A stretch of 64,000 nt of DNA from an uncultured Christensenella sp. (GCA_910579205.1 CAJTTD010000005.1:62001-126000), one strand, 5' to 3'; shown: positions 1 through 8,936, counted from the stretch's first letter. The notes: generated by a model from the letters alone, not told the origin. Numbers and translations: made by a program.

Positions 1-190
1 TGAACGGTTTTTCGCTCTCCACGATAGGCACACCGAGATCGCGCGCCCGTTCCGCCACGATCGATACGTCCGATTTGGGCGATATGTAAACGCACCGCGC
101 GGCGGAGCGCCGAGAGTTTAAAAGTTCCATTGTTACGGTCGCGCCGAGCGCATACGACCGCGTGTCGCCTTTTTTGTATTTTTTTACCAT
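1..190 (-). CDS. TrmH/SpoU-family RNA methyltransferase, 5' part only
   Basis: Only the first 63 codons lie in the window; the gene continues past base 1. The peptide starts MVKKYKKGDTRSYALG and continues with TVTMELLNSR and a CVYISPKSD stretch. This resembles the N-terminal substrate-binding part of clostridial SpoU-type rRNA/tRNA 2'-O-methyltransferases. The catalytic knotted domain is outside the window, so the assignment rests on N-terminal resemblance only. The start follows a terminator-like hairpin by about 22 bases and no good ribosome binding site is visible. Expression may depend on read-through from the pyr operon. A different small basic protein cannot be excluded. Confidence 0.5.
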   Translation of the reverse strand, partial: MVKKYKKGDTRSYALGATVTMELLNSRRSAARCVYISPKSDVSIVAERARDLGVPIVESEKPF

Positions 191-211
191 TTTTCGTTAT
201 TTGATATTCGA

Positions 212-242
212 GTAAAAACAAAACCGCGCTGTATAAGCGCGG
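212..242 (-). terminator. Rho-independent terminator after the pyr operon
   Basis: On the minus strand CCGCGCT (242-236) pairs with AGCGCGG (230-224) around a 5-base loop and is followed by TTTTGTTTTT. It lies just downstream of the small membrane protein ending at 256 and just upstream of the methyltransferase start at 190, so it would separate that gene from the operon. Confidence 0.7.
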
Positions 243-255
243 CAAGCTTTGATAT

Positions 256-582
256 TTAAGCAATTATCGTCCATATGAGACCGAACACCGACAGCGCCAA
301 CAGCACGCCCATGATCGAAACGTTGATTATCGCCGATTTAAAAGCGGGGTCGCGGTGATTTATCTTTTTGGACAACAGCACCATGCAGCATCTTACGACC
401 GAAACAAGTGCGCCGAGCGCGTAACATATGAACCCTGCAAGCAATACGCCTTCGTTGGTGCAAAGTCCCACGATCAGAAGTATAAAGCCAGCAAGCATTA
501 TAAAGTCGCAGATCTGACGCAGTCCGAACGGAGTGAAGTATCTGACGAAGATATTCTTTTTCTTTTTACCTGTCTTTACCAT
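256..582 (-). CDS. Small integral membrane protein, unknown function
   Basis: 108 residues with a basic N-terminus (KTGKKKK) followed by about three hydrophobic segments near residues 25-42, 47-68 and 85-107. No family is recognised. A good ribosome binding site (AAAGGAC) precedes the ATG. It is the second of two small membrane protein genes after pyrE and ends just before a terminator, so it is probably the last gene of the pyr transcript. Nothing in it suggests a role in pyrimidine synthesis. Confidence 0.7.
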   Translation of the reverse strand: MVKTGKKKKNIFVRYFTPFGLRQICDFIMLAGFILLIVGLCTNEGVLLAGFICYALGALVSVVRCCMVLLSKKINHRDPAFKSAIINVSIMGVLLALSVFGLIWTIIA

Positions 583-606
583 TTTTATGTCCTTTACCTA
601 TATCGA

Positions 607-939
607 TTATATCCTCAACAAGCCTATAAGCGTGCCGACTATACCGAATATTACCAATAGCACGAGAATTATCCACAATACGAACCAGCCGATACCTTTC
701 GCGCGCGCAACGTTGTAAGACAACACCACGGGAACGAGCATTCCGAGCGCAAAGCACACGCTCTGTATCCACGCGCACGCCTTGTTGATCCATTCCCAAT
801 GGAAAAAATTCAAAAATCCCGATACCGCCATAGCGATGCCGATCACTATGATTATCCAAAACGAAAACTTAGACAGCGAAAACGTAGAGCGAGTAGTTGT
901 AGATCGTGTGGTTTTCGTTGATTTAGACTTCTTAGCCAT
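607..939 (-). CDS. Small membrane protein with Ser/Thr-rich N-terminus
   Basis: 110 residues. The first 20 are rich in Lys, Ser, Thr and Arg (MAKKSKSTKTTRSTTTR), followed by three hydrophobic segments at about 27-46, 57-74 and 84-108. It has a GGAGAA ribosome binding site. It lies 22 bases after pyrE and 24 bases before the next small membrane protein, and the pair share a layout (basic head, three membrane segments), perhaps an old duplication. No function can be assigned. Confidence 0.7.
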   Translation of the reverse strand: MAKKSKSTKTTRSTTTRSTFSLSKFSFWIIIVIGIAMAVSGFLNFFHWEWINKACAWIQSVCFALGMLVPVVLSYNVARAKGIGWFVLWIILVLLVIFGIVGTLIGLLRI

Positions 940-961
940 ATCGCATTCTCCGCAAATAAAA

Positions 962-1534
962 TTATTTTAAACCCTTAGAACCGGGCTTTACGGCGACAGT
1001 TCCCTGCTTGCACATGGGGCATTCCTCGGGCGCAAATGTCTTTACGTCTATCTGCAGCAAGCTCTCGTTGGGCACGCCGAAATCGACTTTGCCGTTGCTT
1101 CTGTCAACAACTTCTACGACCGCCGCCACCTTTGAACCGAGGCTTTCCACAAGCTCTATCACCTCTTTTACCGAACCGCCCGTAGTAACCACGTTTTCCG
1201 CTATCACCACGCGGCTACCCGCTTTAAGCTCGAAACCGCGTCTGAGCGCAAAGTTTCCGTCCTTGCCGCGTTCTGCGAACATATTGGGTATGCCGAGCTG
1301 TTTACCGAGTTCGTAGCCGAATATTATCGCGCCCGTCGCGGGAGAAACTATCACGTCCGCATCGTACTTTTTGACCTTTTCAGCCGCCATAGCGCAAAGT
1401 TCTTGCGCTATATCGCCATGCTCGAACAGCTTGGCGCATTGCATATAGGTATCGGCATGCAGACCCGACGTCAATATAAAATGACCGTGCCATACCGCGC
1501 CGGACTTTTCAAACAACTCCATTACTTTATTCAA
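962..1534 (-). CDS. pyrE: Orotate phosphoribosyltransferase
   Basis: 190 residues. It converts orotate and PRPP to orotidine monophosphate in the cytoplasm, step five of UMP synthesis. The PRPP-binding loop reads VVIAENVVTTGGS near residues 108-120, with the TTGGS phosphate loop intact. Asn stands where most family members have Asp (usually ED). The N-terminal GHFILTSGLHADTY segment fits the shorter bacterial PyrE group. The start is TTG with GGAGG eight bases upstream; the next ATG would be too far from it. The first eight bases overlap the end of pyrD, so translation is probably coupled. Confidence 0.93.
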   Translation of the reverse strand: MNKVMELFEKSGAVWHGHFILTSGLHADTYMQCAKLFEHGDIAQELCAMAAEKVKKYDADVIVSPATGAIIFGYELGKQLGIPNMFAERGKDGNFALRRGFELKAGSRVVIAENVVTTGGSVKEVIELVESLGSKVAAVVEVVDRSNGKVDFGVPNESLLQIDVKTFAPEECPMCKQGTVAVKPGSKGLK

Positions 1535-2435
1535 CGGAAAGACCTCCGATCAACGTTCGTATATCACTGATATTATCACGTTCGCATAGATTTGTCAACT
1601 CATTTAATATCCTTAGCGAAGCAAACGGATCGAAAATATTGGCTGTGCCCACTTGAACGGCGGACGCGCCGCACAGCATAAACTCGCCTACGTCCGTACC
1701 GCTCATGATGCCGCCCATGCCGATGATAGGTATTTTTACCGCGCGGAAACAATCGTATACCATTTTGAGCGCGATGGGCTTTACGCACGCGCCGCTCAGT
1801 CCGCCGTTTCCCACTTTGAGTACCGGTTTTCTCCTTTTAAAGTCCACCGCCATTGCCGACACCGTGTTTATGAGACTTACTGCATCCGCGCCCGCGCGTT
1901 CTGCTGCTTTGGCGTTTTCCGCTATGTTGGCTACATTGGGAGTGAGTTTGACTATAAGCGGTTTGGTGCACGCTTTGCGCACGGCTTTTACTATGTGTTC
2001 CACGCCGTCCGGTTCAACTCCGAACGCCATTCCGCCCTTTTTGACATTGGGACACGATATGTTAAGCTCTATCATATCCACGTCCGTTTTGCTCAGTATG
2101 TCCGCCATAGCCACGTAATCGCTTTCGCACGCGCCCGCGGCATTGGCTATGACAACGCAGCCCAAACTCTTCATAAACGGCAGTTCGCATTCTATAAAAT
2201 GCTCCACGCCCGGATTTTGCAGCCCCACGCTGTTGAGCATGCCCGACGGCGTTTCGGCTATCCTGACAGGCTCGTTGCCGCAACGCGGCTTGAGGGTAAG
2301 ACCTTTGGAACTTATTCCGCCGAGCTTGCCCACGTCGTAAAACTCGTTATATTCGCGTCCGAACCCGAACGTGCCCGACGCCGCGATTATCGGGTTTTTA
2401 AACTCTACGCCCGCTATTACCGTCTTTAAACTCAT
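1527..2435 (-). CDS. pyrD: Dihydroorotate dehydrogenase, class 1B catalytic subunit
   Basis: 302 residues from the ATG at 2435; the frame is open further upstream, but AGGAG sits just before this ATG and its ATGA overlaps the pyrK stop. It oxidises dihydroorotate to orotate on FMN. The class 1 catalytic Cys is visible in NISCPN, with SGTFGFG near the N-terminus and IGMGGI in the FMN phosphate-binding part. PyrK next to it makes this the NAD-linked class 1B enzyme, a PyrD2-PyrK2 heterotetramer in known cases. Its 3' end overlaps pyrE by eight bases. Confidence 0.95.
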   Translation of the reverse strand: MSLKTVIAGVEFKNPIIAASGTFGFGREYNEFYDVGKLGGISSKGLTLKPRCGNEPVRIAETPSGMLNSVGLQNPGVEHFIECELPFMKSLGCVVIANAAGACESDYVAMADILSKTDVDMIELNISCPNVKKGGMAFGVEPDGVEHIVKAVRKACTKPLIVKLTPNVANIAENAKAAERAGADAVSLINTVSAMAVDFKRRKPVLKVGNGGLSGACVKPIALKMVYDCFRAVKIPIIGMGGIMSGTDVGEFMLCGASAVQVGTANIFDPFASLRILNELTNLCERDNISDIRTLIGGLSVE

Positions 2436-3190
2436 AATACTATCTCCTCGAGCGGGAACACAGGTCCGTCGGCGCAAGCTCTGAGCATTTGCTCCTTGCC
2501 GTCGCGCATTATCTTGACCGCGCAAACGAGGCACGCGCCCACGCCGCAGCCCATGCGCTGTTCCACGCTCGCAAACCCGAGAACGCCCAGCGTTTTGCAA
2601 TACTCACGCGCAGTTTTCATCATGCCGGGCGCGCCGCAGACGTACAACACCTCGGGCGCGATCTCCGTAAGAAGATCTGTGGGAAACCCGTGGTAGCCAT
2701 AGCTTCCGTCGTCCGTGCAGTAACACACTTTTTTGCAAACCTCGTCAAAGTCCGAGCCGTACACGCCGCGCACATCCGCGTTGGGAAAACCGAGCAACGC
2801 CGTGCAGTTGAGCGACGGATTGTCCTTTGCAATCTTGAGCAGCGGCGCGCAGCCCGTGCCGCCGCCGAGAAGCGCAATATTCGTCTTGTCTGGCAATATG
2901 GGAAATCCGTTGCCCAGCGGCAAAAGCGCGTCGAATTCCGCGCCCGCTTTCTGCGAAGTGAACGCCGCAGTGCCTTCTCCCACATTCGCCACGATAAAAG
3001 ATATCGAGCTGTCCGTGTTGTCGTACACGCATATCGGGCGTCTGAGATCGCGACCGGGTACTTGCAAATGCGCAAACTGTCCCGCCGCTATCTTGGGCAA
3101 TTTTTCCGCCGCGTCGCAATCCACTCTGTATATGTTGTCCGCGTGTTTTTGTATAGATCTTATTATGAGCTTTGCTTTTGTCGGTTTCAT
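2432..3190 (-). CDS. pyrK: Dihydroorotate dehydrogenase electron transfer subunit
   Basis: 252 residues, an FAD- and [2Fe-2S]-binding subunit that passes electrons from PyrD to NAD. The N-terminal ferredoxin-reductase barrel includes RRPICVYD for FAD. The NAD-binding middle has LLGGGTGCAPL. The C-terminal cluster motif MGCGVGACLVC plus a later Cys in RACADGPVF supplies the four Cys ligands. The ribosome binding site GGAGG is strong, and the stop overlaps the pyrD start as ATGA. The order K-D-E is typical of Gram-positive pyr operons. Confidence 0.95.
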   Translation of the reverse strand: MKPTKAKLIIRSIQKHADNIYRVDCDAAEKLPKIAAGQFAHLQVPGRDLRRPICVYDNTDSSISFIVANVGEGTAAFTSQKAGAEFDALLPLGNGFPILPDKTNIALLGGGTGCAPLLKIAKDNPSLNCTALLGFPNADVRGVYGSDFDEVCKKVCYCTDDGSYGYHGFPTDLLTEIAPEVLYVCGAPGMMKTAREYCKTLGVLGFASVEQRMGCGVGACLVCAVKIMRDGKEQMLRACADGPVFPLEEIVL

Positions 3191-3232
3191 TTATTCCTCC
3201 GTCGCCTTACTTAGTCCGTCTAAAGCACCGGA

Positions 3233-4117
3233 TCATCTCGCGTTGATGGCTTTAACTAAGTCCTCGCGCATGTCTATAGCCGCAGCGCGCGCCGCTTGCG
3301 CAAAGCCCATGCCCTTATAACGCTCTGTCATGTGCGCGGCTATTATCCCGCGCGAATTATTTACTATAGCTCCGCTGCCTTTACCGTCAAACGCCGCCGC
3401 CGCCGTCGCGCCGCTGCCGCCTTGAGCGCCGTAACCGGGGACGAGGAAAAACACCGAAGAAAATCTCTCGCGCAGTTCCCTTGCTTCTGCGGGATTGGTA
3501 GCGCCCACTACCGCGCCCACCGCGCTGTAACCGTGTTCGCCGATAAGCGAGTTGCCCCACTCGCCGATAAGCTCGCCCACTTTTATATATAGCGGAACGC
3601 CGTCCACCTTTAAGTTTTGTATCTGCGCAGCGGACGGATTGGACATGCGCGCAAGCACGAATATACCCTTGCCGTTTTGCGAGCAGCAGTCTATAAACGG
3701 TTTTATGCCGTCGTAACCGGGATAAGGATTGACCGTTATGTAATCGAAGCCCGATCTGCCGAGATATGCCGCCGCGTAAGCTTCGGCTGTAGCGCCTATG
3801 TCGTTGCGCTTGACGTCCGCCATTACGTTGAGCCCGTTTTTTACGGCGTAAGCCGCAGTAGTATAAAAAGCTTCCACACCGTAATGCGCGTACATCTCGT
3901 AATACGCCGACTGTATTTTTACCGACGGCACAATGTCCTTGAGCGCGTCGATAAGCGCGCAGTTGTATTCGACTATCGCTTTTGCGGCGTCGCTTCCGCT
4001 CTTTACGTTTTTGCGCATGCTTTCCGGCAAAAACTCTATGCGGGTATCGAGACCCGCAACGGTAGGATTGCCTACCTTTTCGATCTTTTCTATCAACGAA
4101 TCGGTTACGTTTTTCAT
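3233..4117 (-). CDS. pyrF: Orotidine 5'-phosphate decarboxylase
   Basis: 294 residues, giving UMP from OMP in the last step of the pathway. The catalytic Lys-Asp network is in DVKRNDIG, and the N-terminal TVAGLDTRIEFLP and the PGYGAQGG phosphate-binding loop are also clear. Length and motif spelling match the longer type 2 PyrF subfamily rather than the roughly 230-residue type 1. AAGGAG precedes the ATG, which overlaps the pyrC stop by four bases. A 42-base gap separates it from pyrK. Confidence 0.94.
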   Translation of the reverse strand: MKNVTDSLIEKIEKVGNPTVAGLDTRIEFLPESMRKNVKSGSDAAKAIVEYNCALIDALKDIVPSVKIQSAYYEMYAHYGVEAFYTTAAYAVKNGLNVMADVKRNDIGATAEAYAAAYLGRSGFDYITVNPYPGYDGIKPFIDCCSQNGKGIFVLARMSNPSAAQIQNLKVDGVPLYIKVGELIGEWGNSLIGEHGYSAVGAVVGATNPAEARELRERFSSVFFLVPGYGAQGGSGATAAAAFDGKGSGAIVNNSRGIIAAHMTERYKGMGFAQAARAAAIDMREDLVKAINAR

Positions 4118-5382
4118 ACGGATATTTTTTCTCCTTTTATTATGACGTCGGTTATTTTGCCTTTTAAGTGCCAGCCGTCGAATACCGAATTTTTGCCGCG
4201 CGACTTAAACTTTTGCGCGTCCACCGTCCACTCCGCATCGGGATCGACGATAGCTATATCGGCGCGCGCGCCTTCTTCTATTCGCCCGCCCTTTATGCCG
4301 AGAATTTCAGCGGGCGCGCCGCTCATAAGCCTGCTTAAGTCGGTGAGCTTTATTGCGTCCGTTAGCACGAGATATGTGTACGCCACCGAAAACGCCGTCT
4401 CGAGACCGACCGTGCCGAACGGCGCGTAATCGAATTCTTTGTTCTTTTCGTCCAAGTGGTGCGGCGCGTGGTCGGTAGCTATAACGTCTATCGTTCCGTC
4501 CGCTATACCCGCCACTATCGCGTCAACGTCCGATTGAGAGCGCAACGGCGGGTTTATCTTGGCATTTGTGTTGTACGAAAGGATCTCGTCGTCCGTCGCC
4601 GAAAAATAGTGCGGACACGTTTCGCAAGTAACCTTGACGCCGCGCGCCTTTGCCGCGCGTATCACGTCTATTGAATCGGATGTGGAAACGTGCGCTATAT
4701 GGATGCTCGCATCCGCCTCGTCAGCCAAGAACACGTCTCGTGCGATCGCAGCGCTTTCCGCTGCACGCGGTATGCCGCGCAGTCCAGCGGCGGTAGCGTT
4801 TTCGCCCTCGTTCACAACGCCCGCGCCCGATATGCTCTTGTCCTCGCTGTGCGATATGAGCGTCAGCCCGAATGTTTTGGCGTACTTGAGCGCATTGAGC
4901 ATGACCGCGCCGTCGTTGACGGGCAATCCGTCGTCGGACACGGCTATTGCGCCCGCGCGCTTCATCTTGCCGAACTCGCACAATTCTTTGCCGCCTTGTC
5001 CGCGCGTGATACAGCCGATGGGATACACTTCGGCATTGCCGCATTCTTCAGACCGACTGCGCACATAACAGACCGCAGCTGCGTTGTCTATGGGCGGCAC
5101 GGTATTGGGCATGCAACACACGGCGGTATATCCGCCCGCAAGAGCGGCTGCCGAGCCGCTTTCTATGTCTTCCTTATGCGTCTGCCCCGGTTCGCGCAAA
5201 TGACAGTGCATATCTATAAAACCGGGAAAAACGAGCTTTCCGTCGCAGTCCACTATCTGCGCATAGGGTTCGTCTATATCGCGCGCCATGCGCACTATAT
5301 CGCCGCCGTCTATCAGTACGTCCGATTGGAACATTGCGTCGGAATTGACCACCGTCGCGTTTTTTAATAATATCATGATCAT
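4114..5382 (-). CDS. pyrC: Dihydroorotase
   Basis: 422 residues, a zinc amidohydrolase closing carbamoyl aspartate to dihydroorotate. The first metal-binding motif is MHCHLREPG and the catalytic Asp is in ATDHAPH. The family length (about 425) fits. Two starts are possible: the ATG at 5382 that overlaps the pyrB stop, or the ATG at 5376, which has better spacing to the GAGGCG site. The difference is two residues. Tight overlaps on both sides indicate coupled translation in the pyr operon. Confidence 0.95.
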   Translation of the reverse strand: MIMILLKNATVVNSDAMFQSDVLIDGGDIVRMARDIDEPYAQIVDCDGKLVFPGFIDMHCHLREPGQTHKEDIESGSAAALAGGYTAVCCMPNTVPPIDNAAAVCYVRSRSEECGNAEVYPIGCITRGQGGKELCEFGKMKRAGAIAVSDDGLPVNDGAVMLNALKYAKTFGLTLISHSEDKSISGAGVVNEGENATAAGLRGIPRAAESAAIARDVFLADEADASIHIAHVSTSDSIDVIRAAKARGVKVTCETCPHYFSATDDEILSYNTNAKINPPLRSQSDVDAIVAGIADGTIDVIATDHAPHHLDEKNKEFDYAPFGTVGLETAFSVAYTYLVLTDAIKLTDLSRLMSGAPAEILGIKGGRIEEGARADIAIVDPDAEWTVDAQKFKSRGKNSVFDGWHLKGKITDVIIKGEKISV

Positions 5383-6293
5383 TCGCCTCTGTTTGTCAAA
5401 AGTTGCAATACAGCCATGCGCACCGCGACGCCGTTTGTTACTTGTTCTTCTATGACGCTACGCCGCCCGTCGGCAACGTCGCCGTCTATCTCCGCTTCAC
5501 GGTTTATGGGCGCGGGATGCATGACTATATAGTCGGACGCGCACGAACTAAGCCGCTTTTGCGTTATGCCGTAATACTCGCGGTATTCTTCGCGCGAAGA
5601 AAAGTACGCTTGATCCATGCGTTCGAACTGTATCCTTAGCGGCATTATTATGTTTGCGCCGTCGAGCGCTCTGTCGAGGTCTGTCTCTACCGAAGCGCCC
5701 AAACCGTCCACGCCGCTCGGAAGCAGTGTGTACGGCGCGCATACTGTTACTTCCGCGCCGAGCTTGGTAAACGCCGCTATATCGCTGCGCGCGACTCTCG
5801 AGTGCTTGATGTCGCCCACTATTACAGTTTTGACTCCCGCAAGCGACGGGAAATGTCTGAGCGCGGTCATAACGTCGAGAAGAGCTTGCGTGGGGTGTTC
5901 GTTAAATCCGTCGCCCGCGTTTATGACGCTTGCCGACACGTTTTCCGCGAGCAGACGCGGCGCGCCGCCTACGGGGTGGCGCAATATTATGACGTCGGTC
6001 TTGAGCGCATTGAGCGTTTTGCCCGTATCGATAAGCGATTCGCCCTTTTGCACGGACGATGTGGCGACAGATATGCTGCCCGTGGACGCGCCGAGATTTT
6101 TCGCCGCGGCATCAAACGAATTGCGCGTGCGCGTGGAATTTTCGTAAAACAGCGTCATTACGCTTTTGCCGCGCATTGTCGTGAGCTTTTCGCCCGAGTC
6201 TATCGCGTCGCGCATATCGCGTGCGACCGTCAATATCTCGTTAAGCTCCGACTTAGACAACTCTTTTATACCGAGCAAGTCCTTTCTTTTCAT
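5379..6293 (-). CDS. pyrB: Aspartate carbamoyltransferase catalytic chain
   Basis: 304 residues. It joins carbamoyl phosphate and aspartate, the committed step of pyrimidine synthesis. The carbamoyl phosphate motif STRTRNSF, the HPTQALLD motif and the C-terminal HPAPINRE are all present. No pyrI regulatory chain is seen next to it, as in many Gram-positive bacteria, so an unregulated trimer is likely. AAGGAG precedes the ATG, and the ATG overlaps the rluD stop by four bases. Carbamoyl phosphate would come from carAB at 27.8-32.9 kb. Confidence 0.95.
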   Translation of the reverse strand: MKRKDLLGIKELSKSELNEILTVARDMRDAIDSGEKLTTMRGKSVMTLFYENSTRTRNSFDAAAKNLGASTGSISVATSSVQKGESLIDTGKTLNALKTDVIILRHPVGGAPRLLAENVSASVINAGDGFNEHPTQALLDVMTALRHFPSLAGVKTVIVGDIKHSRVARSDIAAFTKLGAEVTVCAPYTLLPSGVDGLGASVETDLDRALDGANIIMPLRIQFERMDQAYFSSREEYREYYGITQKRLSSCASDYIVMHPAPINREAEIDGDVADGRRSVIEEQVTNGVAVRMAVLQLLTNRGE

Positions 6294-7225
6294 ACGTTCT
6301 CCTTATATTGCGCGGCGTTGCATTCGCGCAACGAATTGCGAAGCGTTTGGAGCGCCGCCGAAAAGTCGGCGGGTTCTTCTTTGACGAACGACATTTTCTC
6401 GCCGCTCGCGGGGTGGATAAATTCCAATGCGCGCGAGTGCAACAGCTGACCCGACGCGCCGAGCGCAGCCGAACCGCCGTACGTTTTGTCGCACGACACG
6501 GGATGTCCTATGTGCGCGCAATGCACGCGTATTTGGTGCGTACGCCCCGTGCACAGCTCGAACTCGACATAACAGTTGTTCTTAAACCGCTCGAGCACGG
6601 CATACTTGGTCAAAGCGGCGCGCCCGTCCTTGGTTACAGCCATTTTAAGTCTGTCGTTTTTGCTTCTGCCGATGGGCGCGTCTATAGCTCCGTTATCCGA
6701 TCTTATGTTACCGTCCACTACGGCGCGATAAGATTTTTTTACAGTGCGCTCGGCAAACTGCTTGCACAGCTCCGCATGCGCCCCGTCCGTCTTAGCAATT
6801 ACCAACAGCCCCGTCGTGTCCTTGTCCAGCCTATGCACTATCCCCGCTCTCACGTCGCCGTACGCGCTCGACAGTTTGTCCCCGTACTTGAACTTTAGCG
6901 CGTTGACAAGCGTCCCCGAACGGTTGCCCGCACCGGGATGCACCACCAGCCCGCGCTGTTTGTTTATGACGGCTATATGCTCGTCGTCGTAAATAATATC
7001 GAGCGGGATATCTTGCGGCAATATGTCCGAACTTTCCACTACGTCGTCGAACGAAACCGCGTCTCCCACTTTTACGGTCTGACCCGCCTTTACTGCCGCC
7101 GCACCGCCTATAAACACCTTGCCGCCGTCGATCAGCCGCTTGATGTGCGATCGCGTAAGATCGGTCTCGTCAGTCAAAAACACGTCCAATCTCGCGCCCG
7201 ATTCAGTGCAGTAAACAGTCGTCAT
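6290..7225 (-). CDS. rluD: Ribosomal large subunit pseudouridine synthase, RluD type
   Basis: 311 residues. An N-terminal S4-like RNA-binding domain (about 1-80) is followed by the RluA-family catalytic domain with the Asp motif RLDKDTTGLL and the RTHQIRVH motif. It makes pseudouridines in 23S rRNA; the exact position cannot be told from the sequence, and a broader RluA-family call would be equally safe. A good AAGGAAG site precedes the ATG, which overlaps the lspA stop. The lspA-rluD order is common in Bacillota. Confidence 0.88.
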   Translation of the reverse strand: MTTVYCTESGARLDVFLTDETDLTRSHIKRLIDGGKVFIGGAAAVKAGQTVKVGDAVSFDDVVESSDILPQDIPLDIIYDDEHIAVINKQRGLVVHPGAGNRSGTLVNALKFKYGDKLSSAYGDVRAGIVHRLDKDTTGLLVIAKTDGAHAELCKQFAERTVKKSYRAVVDGNIRSDNGAIDAPIGRSKNDRLKMAVTKDGRAALTKYAVLERFKNNCYVEFELCTGRTHQIRVHCAHIGHPVSCDKTYGGSAALGASGQLLHSRALEFIHPASGEKMSFVKEEPADFSAALQTLRNSLRECNAAQYKENV

Positions 7226-8265
7226 TCGGTCTTCCTTTGTTTGCTTTGTCTTTTTACAGACTTGCCCGCGCCGCGCTTGTTGCTGTCGGTCGTGTTCGTT
7301 TTGCCGTCTGCTTCAACGTTTTCGCCGCCGCCGTCGCCGAAAGAAATGCTCACGCCGTCTACGGAAGATACTATGCCGTCCGTTGTATCGTCGCTTCCGT
7401 CGCGCTCTATAACATTGTCCGACGACTGTGCATCTTCCGCTTCGTCGGCTTCGCGCTCGTCGCTTCCGTCTGTCGCGCTTTCTTTGCCGCCGTCGTCTGT
7501 TTGCTCGCTTTCGGACGTTGATACCTCGCCGTCCGTCGCTATCGCTTCTTCAGTCTCGCCCACGTCCGATACTTGCGGCCGCTCTTCAGTCGCACTGCCT
7601 TCGGCGATGTCTGTCGTTTCCGTACCGCCGTCCGTATCTATCGCATTTTCGGCTATTTGCTTATGCATGTCGTCTTTGTCTTTGTATAGGAACAGGAAGA
7701 ACACTATTGCGAGTATAACGCCTATCACAAGCGCCGCGTCGGCTATATTGAATACGTAAAAACTCTTGCTGCCCGCTATAGTCAAGCCGAAATACACAAA
7801 CTCCACAAAGTCTCGCACATAGCCGAGCGCCATTCTGTCTATACAGTTGCCCATTGCGCCGGCTACGAGAAGAGCGAGCGATATCCGTATCACTCGGTGC
7901 TGTTTTCGACATCTTATCAAAACAAATATGAACATAACGGACGCGGCTACCGCGAAGATACTAAAGAATATTCGAGAGCCGACGCTACCCATAAGTTTTT
8001 TAATAGCGTCCGACCCGAACGCCGCCTCATAGTTATGTACGTTGTGGATGTTCAAAAAGTTGGGGATAAGCACTACGGTATCGCCCACTACCGTCGTCGC
8101 ATTGACTATGACTTTCGAAATCAAGTCTATAGCGAAAATGCCTATCATAACGATATACTCCATTTTCGCTTCCTTGAGATACGCCCACACTTTGGCGGCG
8201 TACTTTTTTATCACAGCCCACAGCGATGATATTTTGTTTTTGAACGAGCCGTTTTCGTTCGGCAT
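7222..8265 (-). CDS. lspA: Lipoprotein signal peptidase with long acidic C-terminal tail
   Basis: 347 residues, about twice the usual length. A basic N-terminal extension (1-35) precedes four membrane segments. The two catalytic Asp are visible: Asp143 in GNCIDR and Asp176 in FNIADAAL. From about residue 200 the protein is a low-complexity tail rich in Asp, Glu, Ser, Thr and Gly, ending in a basic patch (SVKRQSKQRK). Such a tail is not part of the known enzyme; it would face the cytoplasm and is probably disordered. LspA cleaves prolipoprotein signal peptides, and substrates occur in the window (the genes ending at 9873 and 16078). The ribosome binding site is AAAGGAGA. Confidence 0.9.
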   Translation of the reverse strand: MPNENGSFKNKISSLWAVIKKYAAKVWAYLKEAKMEYIVMIGIFAIDLISKVIVNATTVVGDTVVLIPNFLNIHNVHNYEAAFGSDAIKKLMGSVGSRIFFSIFAVAASVMFIFVLIRCRKQHRVIRISLALLVAGAMGNCIDRMALGYVRDFVEFVYFGLTIAGSKSFYVFNIADAALVIGVILAIVFFLFLYKDKDDMHKQIAENAIDTDGGTETTDIAEGSATEERPQVSDVGETEEAIATDGEVSTSESEQTDDGGKESATDGSDEREADEAEDAQSSDNVIERDGSDDTTDGIVSSVDGVSISFGDGGGENVEADGKTNTTDSNKRGAGKSVKRQSKQRKTE

Positions 8266-8305
8266 ACGATCTCCTTTAATTACGTCCTTCTACTTCATTC
8301 GTAAG

Positions 8306-8932
8306 TCATTCGTTTTCCGATCGCGCCACGTCGACGCCCTCGGGTACTACCATATAAATGTTTTCGGTGATCTCTATTATTCGACCGTTGAGCGCGAACG
8401 TCGCGCCCGATGTAAAGTCGAGTATTCGCTGCGCATCGGGAGAATCCGCCATGGGGTTCAAGTCGATTATCGCAGGCTCGAGCCGCCTAAGATATCCTAT
8501 GAGCTTTTCCACGTCCGCCGTAGTGCGCGGTTTGTACATGACAATGTTTTGGTACATGCGCGGCGAGATGTACTGGCTCTGATCGGGCAACGGCACCGAT
8601 TTTGTCTTGCCGTGTTCGGGTACTGGAGTGTATTTGAATTTGGGCGGGTTGTTTAGATCTTTTTCGGTCTTGCCTATCAGATCGCCCGACTGCGATTTAG
8701 GTTCGGCATAGCCGTTTTGATACCCGAACGCGGTCGGCTGACCGTAAACTCCGCTCCCGCCGAACGGCGCGCTTTGCCCGAACGGCGCGGACGAAGTATA
8801 ACCGCCCGCAGAGTTATTGACGCTGCCGATGTAATTTCCCGCAGCGTCGTGGGTATCCTCGTAATACTCGGGATTGCCGCCGCGGTAGTTGCTCGCCCGC
8901 CTCAAAAAATCTTCGTAATTTTCATTCGCCAT
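8306..8932 (-). CDS. sepF: Cell division protein SepF
   Basis: 208 residues. The N-terminal half (about 1-120) is low complexity with repeated APFG units, Gly, Tyr and Pro. The C-terminal domain (about 125-200) matches SepF: IVMYKPRTTADVEKLIGYL, then DAQRILDFTSGATFALNG and a final MVVPEGVDV. SepF binds FtsZ and membrane and helps anchor the division ring in Gram-positive bacteria. It sits four bases after yggS, the usual neighbour (ylmE-ylmF order). The site GGGGAGA precedes the ATG. Confidence 0.9.
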   Translation of the reverse strand: MANENYEDFLRRASNYRGGNPEYYEDTHDAAGNYIGSVNNSAGGYTSSAPFGQSAPFGGSGVYGQPTAFGYQNGYAEPKSQSGDLIGKTEKDLNNPPKFKYTPVPEHGKTKSVPLPDQSQYISPRMYQNIVMYKPRTTADVEKLIGYLRRLEPAIIDLNPMADSPDAQRILDFTSGATFALNGRIIEITENIYMVVPEGVDVARSENE

Positions 8933-8936
8933 AGCT

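Noticed and set aside
2436..2600. N-terminal extension of PyrD upstream of 2435
   Set aside because: The extra 55 residues are Arg-rich, lie wholly within pyrK in another frame, and the ATG at 2435 has a Shine-Dalgarno site and the usual PyrD N-terminus.
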